64,000 bases of DNA from JAJZXY01 sp046706185 (lineage in GTDB: Archaea; Thermoplasmatota; Thermoplasmata; Sysuiplasmatales; Sysuiplasmataceae): positions 1 to 64,000 of the forward strand of contig JBJKPR010000002.1 in assembly GCA_046706185.1 (NCBI GenBank), written 5' to 3'. The notes under the pieces are model-generated. The model had not been told where the DNA came from, did no database searches, and was given only the letters and a program-made list of their open reading frames with translations. This document shows, piece by piece, positions 26,261 to 35,490 of the stretch (its first letter is position 1; each line of letters opens with the position of its first letter). Made by a program: the position numbers and the translations under genes.

Positions 26261-26833
26261 ATGCAGTCGGCCTACGACACACAGTATATGGGCTGGTTTG
26301 AAAGAAGCGCCAGAACCGCCGTATTCAAGGATGAAATGAAACTCTCTGAAAGACTTGGCGAACTGGCCGGAATAACTGTCACATTTCTTTTTGCTTTGTT
26401 TTTCGTTGCGCATCAGCTATGGGGCACCGGCTTCTTCACGGAGAATTTCGGGAGCTTCGAAACCGCGCTCTTCTATGCCGCAATTGCATTTGGAATAGTC
26501 ACAGGAGCGTCCAGAGCTGTACTCGGCAGAAGGAATGAGATCAGGCCCCTTGATATTGCGGGGTATGTGCTCGGTGCCGTATCCTGCTTCTGGTTTTTCA
26601 CTGTGTTTCCGTTTGACTTTACACACTTTGGCGATGTTATCCCGTTCTCGCTTGGGTTCCTCATTTCATGGATACCTGCATTGCTGGTGAAGGTGTTTCT
26701 GGTGATAGGCTGTGTCGGCGCCACTGCAGGCGCAGTCTATGTCAGTCTGCTGTACCTGAGGGTGAGAATGCTTCTAGCAAGCTACAACCGCTCAGAAACC
26801 TGGAAGCAGATGCGCACGCCGTTCCATCACTGA
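26261..26833 (+). CDS. Four-helix membrane protein of unknown function
   Basis: 190 residues with hydrophobic segments near 35-53, 66-85, 102-118 and 127-168 (the last long enough for two passes). The N-terminal ~30 residues are polar and the C-terminus is basic. ATG 26261 has a weak GGTGA about 12 bases upstream. No motif recognised. It is flanked by a divergent Nudix-like gene and followed by a gap of about 190 bases. Confidence 0.6.
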   Translation: MQSAYDTQYMGWFERSARTAVFKDEMKLSERLGELAGITVTFLFALFFVAHQLWGTGFFTENFGSFETALFYAAIAFGIVTGASRAVLGRRNEIRPLDIAGYVLGAVSCFWFFTVFPFDFTHFGDVIPFSLGFLISWIPALLVKVFLVIGCVGATAGAVYVSLLYLRVRMLLASYNRSETWKQMRTPFHH

Positions 26834-26978
26834 AAGTGGGCGTCAGGAAGCCGTTGTCACATTCGATTCTACAGTGTAAGCGCTGCAAATCATGTTGAAG
26901 CCCGGATGTCTCCAAAAACCGCTTGCCCTGGCCCTTCCGCAGGGAGTGAGCAGCGTAGGTCTCGCTGACTGACCAAGT

Positions 26979-26987
26979 GTATATATT
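26979..26987 (+). promoter_or_regulatory. TATA box upstream of the regulator at 27026
   Basis: GTATATATT lies 40-odd bases before the ATG, predicting a leader of roughly 15 bases. Confidence 0.5.
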
Positions 26988-27025
26988 CCTGAAAAAAGGT
27001 AAGTGTCGAAGAGTGCAGAACAGAA

Positions 27026-27640
27026 ATGGAACCGTTCCCTGAAGCAAATGAGGCAGAAGGTACCTTTGCTCCTGCCGAAAGAGATTCATCGGTCATGCAG
27101 GTCATAGGAGAGGAGGATCTGCTTGGGTTCACATTTGAAGGGCTGAAAAGAAGGCTCGGCACACATCCGGAAACACTGTCGCGCATACTTGCAAGGCTGG
27201 AAGAGCAGGGCATGCTGAGCAAGACGGATGACGGCTACACTGTGACTGAGAGGGGGAGGAACCTGTCCGGAGCGGGACGGTTGCGCCATCAAAGGCAGGG
27301 GGTGGTCCTGCTTCGCACCCTTCTCCCTGATTACCAGAGCGGCCGTGTGATTTCCGGGCTGATGGGAAGATGGTTCGGCCCGCTAAGGTGGCTCGGTTAT
27401 TCGAGGGAAGGGGATGCAACGATCCTGAAATGGACAACAGAAGGGGGAAATGTTCAGGTGGATGCAGTCTTCCAGGGGACAGAGCTGGTGGTTGAAGGCA
27501 GGTCAAGGGCCGGAAAGGATCTTTCAGGAGCCATAGCCGCATCACTACAGCTTGTGGGATACATTTCAAGGTTCTATGCGCAGCCCCACCAGAAATTGGC
27601 GTACTACAAGCATGGCGAGCAGGGTCTTCTGGAAAACTGA
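27026..27640 (+). CDS. Winged-helix transcriptional regulator
   Basis: 204 residues. The winged helix spans about 30-85: FEGLKRRLGTHPETLSRILARLEEQGML and a wing with DGYTVTERG. The remaining ~110 residues form a domain with GRWFGPLRWLGYSREG and VQVDAVFQGTELVVEGRSR, of the type seen in archaeal MarR-like proteins with a C-terminal ligand domain. It precedes an HtrA-like protease by 68 bases on the same strand and may be co-transcribed. Target genes and ligand cannot be told. Confidence 0.7.
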   Translation: MEPFPEANEAEGTFAPAERDSSVMQVIGEEDLLGFTFEGLKRRLGTHPETLSRILARLEEQGMLSKTDDGYTVTERGRNLSGAGRLRHQRQGVVLLRTLLPDYQSGRVISGLMGRWFGPLRWLGYSREGDATILKWTTEGGNVQVDAVFQGTELVVEGRSRAGKDLSGAIAASLQLVGYISRFYAQPHQKLAYYKHGEQGLLEN

Positions 27641-27708
27641 CGTGATTGTCCTCGACAAATCTCCGTCAACAAGTATTCCCGTCCGTTATTGCCGTCCGGT
27701 GAGAGAAA

Positions 27709-28605
27709 TTGGGCAGTGCGTCATCCATTACTCTGCAAACGTTTTCGGACGAGATTGAGAAAGTGACAGAAGAGGCTGGCGCTTCTGTCGTATCGGTGAG
27801 AGGGGACTGCAGCGCAGGAACAGGGATAGCATGGGACGAAGGGCATGTTGTAACTGCGCATCATGTTGTTGAGGACCAGGAAGAAGTCGACATCTCCATC
27901 AGCGGACATGTGTTTTCCGGAGCTGTAAAGGGGCATGATGCTTCTTCAGACATAGCACTGATAGATGTGGGAGAAAAGCTCACTCCGATACGGAGGGGCG
28001 ATTCAGACAGGCTCAAGGTGGGGCAGTTTGTACTTGCGCTCGCAAATCCATACGGCGGGGGCGTTGGAGCGACCTCAGGCATAATCACAGGAGTCAGGAA
28101 GAGAGTCGGCGGCTGGTGGAATTTCTCGTTGGAAGAGGCAATTGTGTCTGATGCGAGAGTGGGCCCCGGATACTCAGGCGGCCCGCTTCTGAACGCTTCC
28201 GGCCAGCTGGTGGGAATGAACGTCGCACTGGCCCCCTCGAGGGGAATAGCAGTTCCGGTAAACAGCCTGGCACGAAGAATAGACGGCATACTTTCAGGGA
28301 GAGTGCAGGGCAAACCATATCTTGGAATTGGCCTGAGTTATGTCAGGCTGCCAGACAGGATCACTCATGCAAGGAACGGACTTCTGGTGATGTCGGTCGC
28401 CAGAGAGAGCCCCGCTGAATCGGCCGGCCTGCTGCCTGGGGACATACTGCTGAAGGTTGATGGAAGGGATGCCACGAGAGAATTCGGGCGATCTGGCCTT
28501 CTAGGTGATGACACAATCGGAAAGGAAGTGACACTCGGTCTCCTCAGGGGCGGGGAATATATCGAAATAAGAGCAGTCCCCGGCGAGCAGCAGATGGAGG
28601 AGTGA
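27709..28605 (+). CDS. HtrA/Deg-like serine protease with PDZ domain, apparently cytosolic
   Basis: 298 residues. The trypsin-like triad is in place: TAHHVV (H51), SSDIALI (D81) and GPGYSGGPLL (S156), with Tyr where most HtrA proteins have Asn before Ser. A PDZ domain follows at about 205-290 (GLLVMSVARESPAESAGLLPGDILLKVDG). No signal peptide or transmembrane segment is seen, unlike classical periplasmic or membrane HtrA, so a cytoplasmic quality-control role is inferred. TTG/GTG ambiguity exists at the start; the frame begins with MGSASSITLQ. Confidence 0.85.
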   Translation: MGSASSITLQTFSDEIEKVTEEAGASVVSVRGDCSAGTGIAWDEGHVVTAHHVVEDQEEVDISISGHVFSGAVKGHDASSDIALIDVGEKLTPIRRGDSDRLKVGQFVLALANPYGGGVGATSGIITGVRKRVGGWWNFSLEEAIVSDARVGPGYSGGPLLNASGQLVGMNVALAPSRGIAVPVNSLARRIDGILSGRVQGKPYLGIGLSYVRLPDRITHARNGLLVMSVARESPAESAGLLPGDILLKVDGRDATREFGRSGLLGDDTIGKEVTLGLLRGGEYIEIRAVPGEQQMEE

Positions 28606-28919
28606 TTGTTTGAACAGCGCTCCATCTCCCGGACCGGGTGACTTTCTTCCTTCGACGCCCTCTCCTGAACCGCTGTCGCCCAGGCCGCTCGTGCCTTACC
28701 CGCAGCCGTACAGGAGACTTCAGGCCGTCTCAGGAGAAAACCAATGGCCGATCCCCATGCACGCATGTTTATGCCTGCCGGAATGGGAAATTGATTTATC
28801 CGTTCTGCCCTAGTCTGTTATCAAATGAAATGGGCGGTTTCCGTAACGCATAGCCTGGAAGAGAGCAGTTATGCAGATACACGTGCAGGCGTCGGAAGGT
28901 ACGCTTTCGCGTTCTGCCG
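28606..28919 (+). other. Intergenic region with a possible 67-residue Pro-rich ORF
   Basis: A TTG at 28610, a few bases after the protease stop and close behind GGAGG, opens a frame to 28813 rich in Pro and Ser with two Cys at the end (CLCLPEWE). Coding is possible but unproven. The remaining bases up to the transporter show no other gene. Confidence 0.25.
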
Positions 28920-30137
28920 GTGCATGGTGTGAACGTGCCAGGCGAAGGAAAGATCTCGGTACTCCTGCGCGTCTTTGGTCCAGCCTGGCTGGTTATGATT
29001 GCAGATGTCGATGTTGCTTCCATCATAACGGGCCTGCAGTCAGGGGCCGCATGGGGATACAGAATGGTTTTTGTGATGGCCGTTCTGACAGTCCCGCTCT
29101 TCCTTATCCAGGATGCAGCTGGCAGGCTCGGCGCAGCGGGGGGCATGGGACTTGGAACCGCGATATTGAAAAGACAGGGGAAGAAGGTGGCGGCGTTGGC
29201 CTCATTCCCTATGGCAGTCTCGGATTTCCTTGAATATGTTGCAGAATTCGCAGGCATAGCAATTGGCTTGACGCTGCTTCACCTGCCGGTTCTCCCGGGA
29301 CTGCTTGCAGTTTACGTCATTCACACCCTGGTCGTCGTTGGAAGGCAGTACAGGGAGGCGGAAGTCGTGCTTATTCCGGTCAGCTTCGTCCTGCTGGGGG
29401 CCATAATTGCGTCTGCCGTCGTGTTCCCGGTCGACGCCCACAGGCTGATTGTGACTGGCCTGAACCCGATCCAGCCATATGCGAACAGCAGTTTTGCATA
29501 CCTTATGGCGGCAAGCATCGGCGCAGTCATCATGCCTTGGATGCTTTATTTTCAGTCTGGAGCAACCTCGAGGAAGAATGTGGGCATTCAGCATATAGGC
29601 AGCATCAGGCTTGAGACGCTGGCAGGCGCGCTTGTTTCCGAGCTGATGATGTGTATAATTGTGATAGACGGGACAAGGATCGCATCCTCGGGCAGGTTCA
29701 TTTCAGTCGAGGGAATATCACAGGCACTTGCTGCCCTTGGAGCGGCTGCACCACTGCTGATGGGCATTGGCTTCGTAGCGGCGGGTTTCCTGGCACTTGT
29801 GGTCGTGTCTCTGGGTTCGGCATGGGGCGTGCTGGAGGGGCTGGGACTGAGGTCTCAGTCGTCCTTCGTTGCCGTGTACCTCACAGAAAGCGCCCCCGCG
29901 CTGATCGTTGTCTTTCTTGTTTCCAGCTACATACAGCTGCTGCTGAATCTAATGGTGATATACACTGTGGTTGTCATTCCCTCACTCTACTTCCTGGGCA
30001 GAGCTGTTTCCGACAGAAAGCTGATGGACAGGACGGCCTACTCGCGCAAACAGATGGCGGTGTTCTGGACTGCAGCGTGCCTTATTGTTGCAGGTGGGCT
30101 GCTTGGGCTTATGTCTCTCTTCGAGGGGCTGTTCTGA
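28920..30137 (+). CDS. NRAMP-like transporter with altered metal-site motifs
   Basis: 405 residues, 11 or so hydrophobic helices. The first helix has GPAWLVMIADVDVASIITGLQSGA, which aligns with the NRAMP TM1 motif but reads D-V-A-S (31-34) for the canonical D-P-G-N. The TM6 motif is MPWMLYFQS instead of MPHNLYLHS, so His is replaced by Trp while the metal-ligand Met remains. NRAMPs carry Mn2+ or Fe2+ with protons; members with changed sites carry other ions such as Mg2+ or Al3+. Three GTG codons (28920, 28929, 28935) are possible starts. Substrate therefore uncertain. Confidence 0.75.
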   Translation: MHGVNVPGEGKISVLLRVFGPAWLVMIADVDVASIITGLQSGAAWGYRMVFVMAVLTVPLFLIQDAAGRLGAAGGMGLGTAILKRQGKKVAALASFPMAVSDFLEYVAEFAGIAIGLTLLHLPVLPGLLAVYVIHTLVVVGRQYREAEVVLIPVSFVLLGAIIASAVVFPVDAHRLIVTGLNPIQPYANSSFAYLMAASIGAVIMPWMLYFQSGATSRKNVGIQHIGSIRLETLAGALVSELMMCIIVIDGTRIASSGRFISVEGISQALAALGAAAPLLMGIGFVAAGFLALVVVSLGSAWGVLEGLGLRSQSSFVAVYLTESAPALIVVFLVSSYIQLLLNLMVIYTVVVIPSLYFLGRAVSDRKLMDRTAYSRKQMAVFWTAACLIVAGGLLGLMSLFEGLF

Positions 30138-30203
30138 GCGAAACAAACCATTGTGCGCGATCGTCGGCAAAGCTTAACTAACGCAGCCGCCTTATTTTGC
30201 AGG

Positions 30204-32189
30204 ATGGCCGAAAAGGGCTTGGCAGGCATCGAAGAAGGCTCGCTGCTCTGGAGTCCCGACGATCGTTTTGCCAGGGAATCGAACATGAAGGCTTTCATGA
30301 GATGGCTCTCAGAAAACAGGCAGCTCAGTTTCGGTGACTATGGCTCCATGTGGGAATGGTCTGTATCCAATCTTGAGGATTTCTGGCTTGCAATATGGGA
30401 CTACACGAAAGTGATACACTCAGGAAAAACAGACTGGGTGCTCAAGTCCAGGAAGATGCCGTCCAGGGGTTGGTTCAGCGGCGTGGAGCTGAACTACGCC
30501 GAAAACCTGTTTCGCGGAGGCAGCGGCGGCTCAACTGCAGTGATTGCAGAATCAGAGACGTACGGGCATCGGGAGATGACATGGGCTGAATTACGGGACA
30601 GGGTGGCTGCTCTGTCACACTACATGAAATCCAAGGGCATTGGCAGGGGAGACAGGGTGGTGGGCTACCTGCCCAACATTCCTGAAGCAGTCATCTCCTT
30701 TCTTGCAGCCGCAAGCATTGGTGCTGTCTGGTCCGGATGCTCCCCTGACTTGGGCAGCAAGAGCGTCATAGACAGATTTGAGCAGATAAAGCCGAAAATG
30801 CTGATTGCAGTCGACGGATACAGCTATGGTGGAAAGAATTTCAACAGAAAGGAAGTCGTCATTGAGGTCGTTTCATCGATAAAGAGCATCGAACATGTCA
30901 TACTGGTGCCCTACCTGGACAGCAGGAGCACGGTTCAGTCTGCAGCAACATGGGAACAGTGTACCGGTGGAAAGTTCGCACTCGACTTTGAGCGTGTGCC
31001 ATTCGAGCACCCGCTCTGGATTCTGTATTCCTCAGGCACGACCGGTCTCCCGAAGCCAATTGTCCACGGGCATGGCGGCATTCTCCTCGAGCACCTGAAG
31101 ATGATGATCCTGCACACGGACCTGAAGAAGGGTGACAGGTTCTTCTGGTTCACAAGCACAAGCTGGATGATGTGGAATGTACTCGTGAGCGCTCTGCTTG
31201 CAGGGGCAACAAGCATAATGTACGACGGAAGCGCGGCTCACCCCGACATAAGTGTGCTCTGGAAGCTCGCAGAGAGGACACGGATGACTGTTTTTGGAAC
31301 CAGCGCCTCCTACATCAATGCCTGCATGAAGGAAGGGATCGTGCCAGCCAAGCAGTTCAACCTCACTGCACTGAAGTCTGTGTCATACACTGGCAGCCCG
31401 CTATCACCTTCCGGCTTCAAATGGATTTATGATAATGTCGGTGCTGGGATATGGGTCACAGGTGTGAGCGGCGGAACAGACGTGTGTACAGCCTTCCTTC
31501 TCGGCTGCCCACTGCTCCCAGTCAGGGCTGGAGAACTGCAGTGCAGAGGGCTCGGAGCGAAGGTGGAGGCATATTCGGAAGACGGACGCAGCATCCTCAA
31601 TGAGGTCGGAGAACTTGTGATCACTGAACCGATGCCCTCGATGCCGGTATGCTTCTGGAATGACCCGGGTGATACGCGGTACGTCGAAAGCTACTTCGGC
31701 ATGTTTTCGGGTGTATGGAGGCACGGTGACTGGGTAAAGCTTACTCCCTCCGGTGGAGCCGTCATATACGGAAGGTCCGACTCGACTTTGAAGAGGCACG
31801 GAATACGAATCGGCACGAGCGAGATTTACAGTAGTGTCGAGGCGATGCCTGAAGTCAAGGACAGCCTTGTGATAGGAATAGAAAGAAAAGGCGGAGGATA
31901 CTACCTTCCGCTCTTCGTGGTGCTGAGGAACGAATTGAGGCTGGACGACAACCTGAGGCGGAAGATCAGGGAAAGAATCAGGCATGATCTTTCACCCAGG
32001 CACGTTCCGGATGAGATAATGCAGATCGCTGAGGTGCCCAGGACGCTTAACGGGAAGAAACTTGAGGTGCCTGTCAAAAGAATACTTTCTGGAATCCCTG
32101 TCACTAAGGTCGTCAACATAGGGTCTGTCTCAAATCCAGGTTCACTCAAGTTCTTTGAGATGCTGGCAGGCAGAATCGGAAAAGACTGA
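30204..32189 (+). CDS. Acetoacetyl-CoA synthetase
   Basis: 661 residues from ATG 30204. An ANL-superfamily adenylating enzyme: LYSSGTTGLPKPIVHGHGG is the phosphate loop, FWFTSTSWMMWN, VSGGTDVCTAFLLG and W.HGDWVKLTPSGGAVIYGRSDSTLKRHGIRIGTSEIY follow, and the C-terminal lysine is in VPRTLNGKKLEVPVK. The N-terminal MKAFMRWL and the DFWLAIWDY segment distinguish AacS from acetyl-CoA synthetase. It would activate acetoacetate (or a similar short keto acid) with ATP and CoA. The upstream frame to 30153 is not conserved. A T7 run follows the stop. Confidence 0.9.
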   Translation: MAEKGLAGIEEGSLLWSPDDRFARESNMKAFMRWLSENRQLSFGDYGSMWEWSVSNLEDFWLAIWDYTKVIHSGKTDWVLKSRKMPSRGWFSGVELNYAENLFRGGSGGSTAVIAESETYGHREMTWAELRDRVAALSHYMKSKGIGRGDRVVGYLPNIPEAVISFLAAASIGAVWSGCSPDLGSKSVIDRFEQIKPKMLIAVDGYSYGGKNFNRKEVVIEVVSSIKSIEHVILVPYLDSRSTVQSAATWEQCTGGKFALDFERVPFEHPLWILYSSGTTGLPKPIVHGHGGILLEHLKMMILHTDLKKGDRFFWFTSTSWMMWNVLVSALLAGATSIMYDGSAAHPDISVLWKLAERTRMTVFGTSASYINACMKEGIVPAKQFNLTALKSVSYTGSPLSPSGFKWIYDNVGAGIWVTGVSGGTDVCTAFLLGCPLLPVRAGELQCRGLGAKVEAYSEDGRSILNEVGELVITEPMPSMPVCFWNDPGDTRYVESYFGMFSGVWRHGDWVKLTPSGGAVIYGRSDSTLKRHGIRIGTSEIYSSVEAMPEVKDSLVIGIERKGGGYYLPLFVVLRNELRLDDNLRRKIRERIRHDLSPRHVPDEIMQIAEVPRTLNGKKLEVPVKRILSGIPVTKVVNIGSVSNPGSLKFFEMLAGRIGKD

Positions 32190-32196
32190 TTTTTTT
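32190..32196 (+). terminator. T-run terminator after the acetoacetyl-CoA synthetase gene
   Basis: Seven consecutive T residues directly follow the stop codon. Archaeal RNA polymerase terminates at such runs. Confidence 0.45.
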
Positions 32197-32258
32197 CAGG
32201 CGGCATGATGTGCTGCCGGCAACCGGTGTGGATGCAGAGATGAGCGGGACGAAGGGAT

Positions 32259-32504
32259 ATGCTGATTACCTGCATCTCTCTTGTGAGATTGTTGACAAAG
32301 GTCAAGGTGTGCGAACTCTGCGGTTCGGAGTTTATTTGCAGAGGGCTTATGCATGCGGGAATATGCTGGTGCGCCGGCATCCGTGTATCCGGCGACTCCC
32401 TGAGGCGCCTCTCTGAGATGGCGGATGACTGTGTCTGTCCCGACTGCCTCCGGCGAATAAGCAGGGGTGCGGAAGAGAGCGGACAGGCTAAAAGCAAGGG
32501 TTAA
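32259..32504 (+). CDS. Small cysteine-rich CWC-type zinc-binding protein
   Basis: Up to 81 residues. The core VCELCGSEFICRGLMHAGICWC, then CVCPDCLRRI gives cysteines at 18, 21, 27, 36, 38, 58, 60 and 63. The C-x2-C, C-W-C and C-x-C-x2-C spacing matches the cysteine-rich CWC family, proposed metal-binding proteins without known function. The first ~12 residues are doubtful and TTG codons at 32289 or 32292 are better starts. It lies between the acetoacetyl-CoA synthetase and the DUF389 gene on the same strand, 78 bases before the latter. Confidence 0.7.
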   Translation: MLITCISLVRLLTKVKVCELCGSEFICRGLMHAGICWCAGIRVSGDSLRRLSEMADDCVCPDCLRRISRGAEESGQAKSKG

Positions 32505-32582
32505 TGCGAAGACTGAATATTCCTCCCTGCCTGCGATGAGCCGGCATCCGGCAACACGCAGGACGAACGGAGGCTGACCAGA

Positions 32583-33548
32583 GTGAAGAAGGTGACTGTT
32601 CATGCTGGCTTGAAGGACTTTGCATCCGTTATAGAGGCATGCTCAGGGTTCGAATATCCGGCATTCAAGGATGAGGCTGCAAGGACGCTGACGATATACG
32701 TCCCGGACACGGGTCTTGAGAATTTTATTGATGTGATAAAGAAGTCTATGAATTCGTACGACAGGGAGAACCTCATAGAAGTTAACAGCCCTGACTTTGT
32801 GATTTCCAGGGCCCTTGAAAAGCAGGAGGAGAAGGAGGCCGGGAAGGAGATCGAGCCAGTTGAGAAGCTGATGCAGGACACAAGGAGATATGCTGTGCTT
32901 GAATGGAGCAAGGTTTCGCTCACCACAATCGCAGCCTTGATCGCACTTTCCGGGCTGTTCCTCAACAATGTGGAAATTGTCGTCGGTGCAATGCTTCTCT
33001 CGCCGCTTCTCGGGCCAATCTACGGTTTTGCCATAAGCCTTGGAGTCGGAAAGGTGAGGAACGCATTCAGGAGCATTGTCGTCCTGGTTGTTCTCCTGAC
33101 CTTCTCAATCATCATGGTGTCAGCGCTCACACTCATCACTGCAGAGCTTGTGCCCCTTCCCCTCACTGCACAGATCACGTCAAGAACAGTGCTCAGTCCT
33201 CTCTACATACCTATGGCGGTGCTGCTTGGTTTTGCCTCGATGCTTGCGATGACAAGGGGCATTCCTGAAATTGCAGCTGGCGTCGCGATCTCGGTGGCTC
33301 TCGTGCCTCCTGCGGCTGTGACAGGGATAATGCTTGTGCTCCAGCCGGGTGAGAGTATATACCCCGCAATAATAGTCGCACAGAACGTTCTCGGGCTCAT
33401 GGCCGGGTCACTCATGTCGGTCATGGTTCTGAACATAGGCCCCAGGCGGTACTACGAGAAGATCGTGGCCAGGAGACTTCTTGCAAGGACAGGCATTGCC
33501 GTCGCCTTCCTGATACTTCTGACACTTGTGCCGTTCTTTGTGCAGTGA
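32583..33548 (+). CDS. DUF389 membrane protein
   Basis: 321 residues. The N-terminal ~110 residues form a soluble domain; then about six helices follow, with the family-typical NNVEIVVGAMLLSPLLGPIYGFAISLG, TRGIPEIAAGVAISVALVPPAAVTGI and QNVLGLMAGSLMSV. DUF389 proteins occur widely in bacteria and archaea; function is not established. The GTG start is preceded by GGAGG 8-12 bases upstream. It probably acts in the cytoplasmic membrane, but no substrate can be proposed. Confidence 0.88.
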   Translation: MKKVTVHAGLKDFASVIEACSGFEYPAFKDEAARTLTIYVPDTGLENFIDVIKKSMNSYDRENLIEVNSPDFVISRALEKQEEKEAGKEIEPVEKLMQDTRRYAVLEWSKVSLTTIAALIALSGLFLNNVEIVVGAMLLSPLLGPIYGFAISLGVGKVRNAFRSIVVLVVLLTFSIIMVSALTLITAELVPLPLTAQITSRTVLSPLYIPMAVLLGFASMLAMTRGIPEIAAGVAISVALVPPAAVTGIMLVLQPGESIYPAIIVAQNVLGLMAGSLMSVMVLNIGPRRYYEKIVARRLLARTGIAVAFLILLTLVPFFVQ

Positions 33549-33638
33549 GCGCCGTGTTGCCGACCATCAGCGATACTGTGGCGCCATGGTTTGCAGCATC
33601 TAACGAATTTCGTAATTCGAGTATCGAAATAGCAATTG

Positions 33639-33647
33639 ATATATATT
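33639..33647 (+). promoter_or_regulatory. TATA box of the lysine operon
   Basis: GATATATAT lies about 30 bases before the dapA ATG at 33673, predicting a transcript that starts at or just before the start codon. Confidence 0.6.
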
Positions 33648-33672
33648 CGTGCTCTTTACACGACCCGATACA

Positions 33673-34710
33673 ATGTTGGCTGGAACCTACACGGCGCTCA
33701 TAACACCCTTCCGGCATGACGGCGGCCTGGATACTGTGGGCATGGAAAGGCTGGTGGGATATCAAATTGAAAACGGCATCGACGGACTCCTTGTCGCTGG
33801 AACAACAGGGGAGACGCCTGCGCTCAGCCACGGGGAGTATGAGAAGCTGATCACCAGCTTCGCTGCGCAGTGCAACGGGAATGTCAGGACAATGGCAAGC
33901 TGCGGCAAGAACAACTTCGAGGATGCGGTCACATACAGCAAACTTGCATCGGAGCTGGGATACAATTCAATCCTTCTTGTTGAACCATATTACAACGGTC
34001 CAAGTTCTCTGGAGATAAGGAAAGAGTACATCGAGCCTATAGCCGAAGAAGTGCATGGCATCACCATCGTGCCTTATGTCATACCAGGGAGGACGGGGAC
34101 CCAGCTGCTTCCTCAGGATCTTGCGATACTGCACGCCGACCATGAACATGTGGACACAGTAAAGGAGGCAACCGGCAACATAGAGAACATGAAGCTAACA
34201 AGGCAACTTTGCGGACAGGACTACTCCATAATGTCCGGCGACGACTCGCTCACCCACAGAATGATGACAGATGCTGAAATAGCCGCAAACGGGGTTATCT
34301 CGGTTATGTCCAACGTCTTTCCAAAGCAAGTGTCCGCAATGGTCAGGGCACTCAGAACTGGCGAGAGGAACAGGGCAGACGGGCTTGCATCTGTTCTGGC
34401 GCCGTGGTTTGACCTTGTCACCATCAAGGTGTCGCAACTTGGAAGGTACGGTGAAACGGTTCAGAGGTTCCGCAACCCGCTTCCAGTCAAGACGATAATG
34501 AGCCTCTTCGGCATGCCGTCTGGCGGATGCAGGAGGCCGCTTGGAAAGGTGACCCGCTCAGGGCTGATGAAAATCGTTGAGACGACAAGAGCAACCATGG
34601 AGCACAGCCCGGAGCTGCTTTCACCCATCGAGGAGACGTTCGGTGTGGATATGGAAAAGAGGCTCGAAGACAGTGAACTTCTGAGAGGACTCTGCTATGC
34701 AGAGAATTGA
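33673..34710 (+). CDS. dapA: 4-Hydroxy-tetrahydrodipicolinate synthase
   Basis: 345 residues. Condenses pyruvate with aspartate semialdehyde, the first committed step to diaminopimelate. TTGETP at ~44-49, the catalytic tyrosine in VPYVIPGRTGTQL (Y135) and the Schiff-base lysine in TVKEATGNI (K164) are all present. It is about 45 residues longer than usual, with an extra C-terminal tail (~300-345). ATG 33673 fits a leaderless transcript from the TATA box; the earlier in-frame start at 33649 would overlap that box. First gene of dapA-dapB-lysA-dapL. Confidence 0.94.
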   Translation: MLAGTYTALITPFRHDGGLDTVGMERLVGYQIENGIDGLLVAGTTGETPALSHGEYEKLITSFAAQCNGNVRTMASCGKNNFEDAVTYSKLASELGYNSILLVEPYYNGPSSLEIRKEYIEPIAEEVHGITIVPYVIPGRTGTQLLPQDLAILHADHEHVDTVKEATGNIENMKLTRQLCGQDYSIMSGDDSLTHRMMTDAEIAANGVISVMSNVFPKQVSAMVRALRTGERNRADGLASVLAPWFDLVTIKVSQLGRYGETVQRFRNPLPVKTIMSLFGMPSGGCRRPLGKVTRSGLMKIVETTRATMEHSPELLSPIEETFGVDMEKRLEDSELLRGLCYAEN

Positions 34711-35467
34711 GATAGTGATCGTCGGTCTGTCGGGGAGGCTAGGCTCAACGGTCGCGAGGAACCTTCCTGAAAACATGGAGGTCGTGGCTGGAGTTGTCTC
34801 GACTGATTTTCCCTCGGACAGTTTTGACCTGTCGGGAAGGGATGTCCGGCTCATTCACACGGATGAAGCAGGTTCACTCCTCCCCGGCAGAGTCGTGGTT
34901 GACTGTTCCGCGCCTGCGGCCACGGAGGCCGTGATAGGAAAGGCAGCTGCAGCCGGTTCGCCTGCAGTAATCGCAACAACTGGCCACAGTGAAGCGCAAT
35001 TGGAGAAAATAGCAGAGGCAGCCAGAAGCATTCCAATTGTGATGGAAAGCAATTTCTCAGTCGGGATGGCAGTGCTCAGGAGGATCGTGAAATGCGCTTT
35101 TCCACTGCCGGGGCTCTTCGAACTCTCGATCATGGAGAGACACAATTCATCCAAGAAGGATTCGCCTAGCGGGACTGCCAAGGATCTGGCTTCAAGAATC
35201 TCTGATCGCTACGGAGGTCTCAATGTCAAGCTCATTCCAGGGGCAAGGAAGGAGAGAGACCTGGAGATTGTAGCTGTCAGGGCAGGAAGGGGAGGCGGAT
35301 CGGAGCACAGGATACTCGCGGAAGCGCCAAACGAAGAAATAGAACTGAGACATACGACAACGGGCAGCCTTGCCTTCGTAGATGGAATAGTGCGATCCGT
35401 TGAATGGGTCGCCGACCATGCGAGGCAGAACGGACTGTATTCGCTGTCGGACGTGCTTGTCGACTGA
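34697..35467 (+). CDS. dapB: 4-Hydroxy-tetrahydrodipicolinate reductase
   Basis: 256 residues. NAD(P)H-dependent reductase, second step of the pathway. The nucleotide motif IVIVGLSGRLGSTVARNL is at the start, VDCSAPAATEAVIGKA and VIATTGHSEAQL follow, and the substrate loop reads MERHNSSKKDSPSGTAKDLA, with KKDSPSGTA matching the catalytic K-x-D-A-P-S-G-T-A. The start overlaps dapA by 14 bases, so translation is coupled. Confidence 0.95.
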   Translation: MQRIEIVIVGLSGRLGSTVARNLPENMEVVAGVVSTDFPSDSFDLSGRDVRLIHTDEAGSLLPGRVVVDCSAPAATEAVIGKAAAAGSPAVIATTGHSEAQLEKIAEAARSIPIVMESNFSVGMAVLRRIVKCAFPLPGLFELSIMERHNSSKKDSPSGTAKDLASRISDRYGGLNVKLIPGARKERDLEIVAVRAGRGGGSEHRILAEAPNEEIELRHTTTGSLAFVDGIVRSVEWVADHARQNGLYSLSDVLVD

Positions 35468-35490
35468 AATATCGGCCTGGTGTTGCGCAC

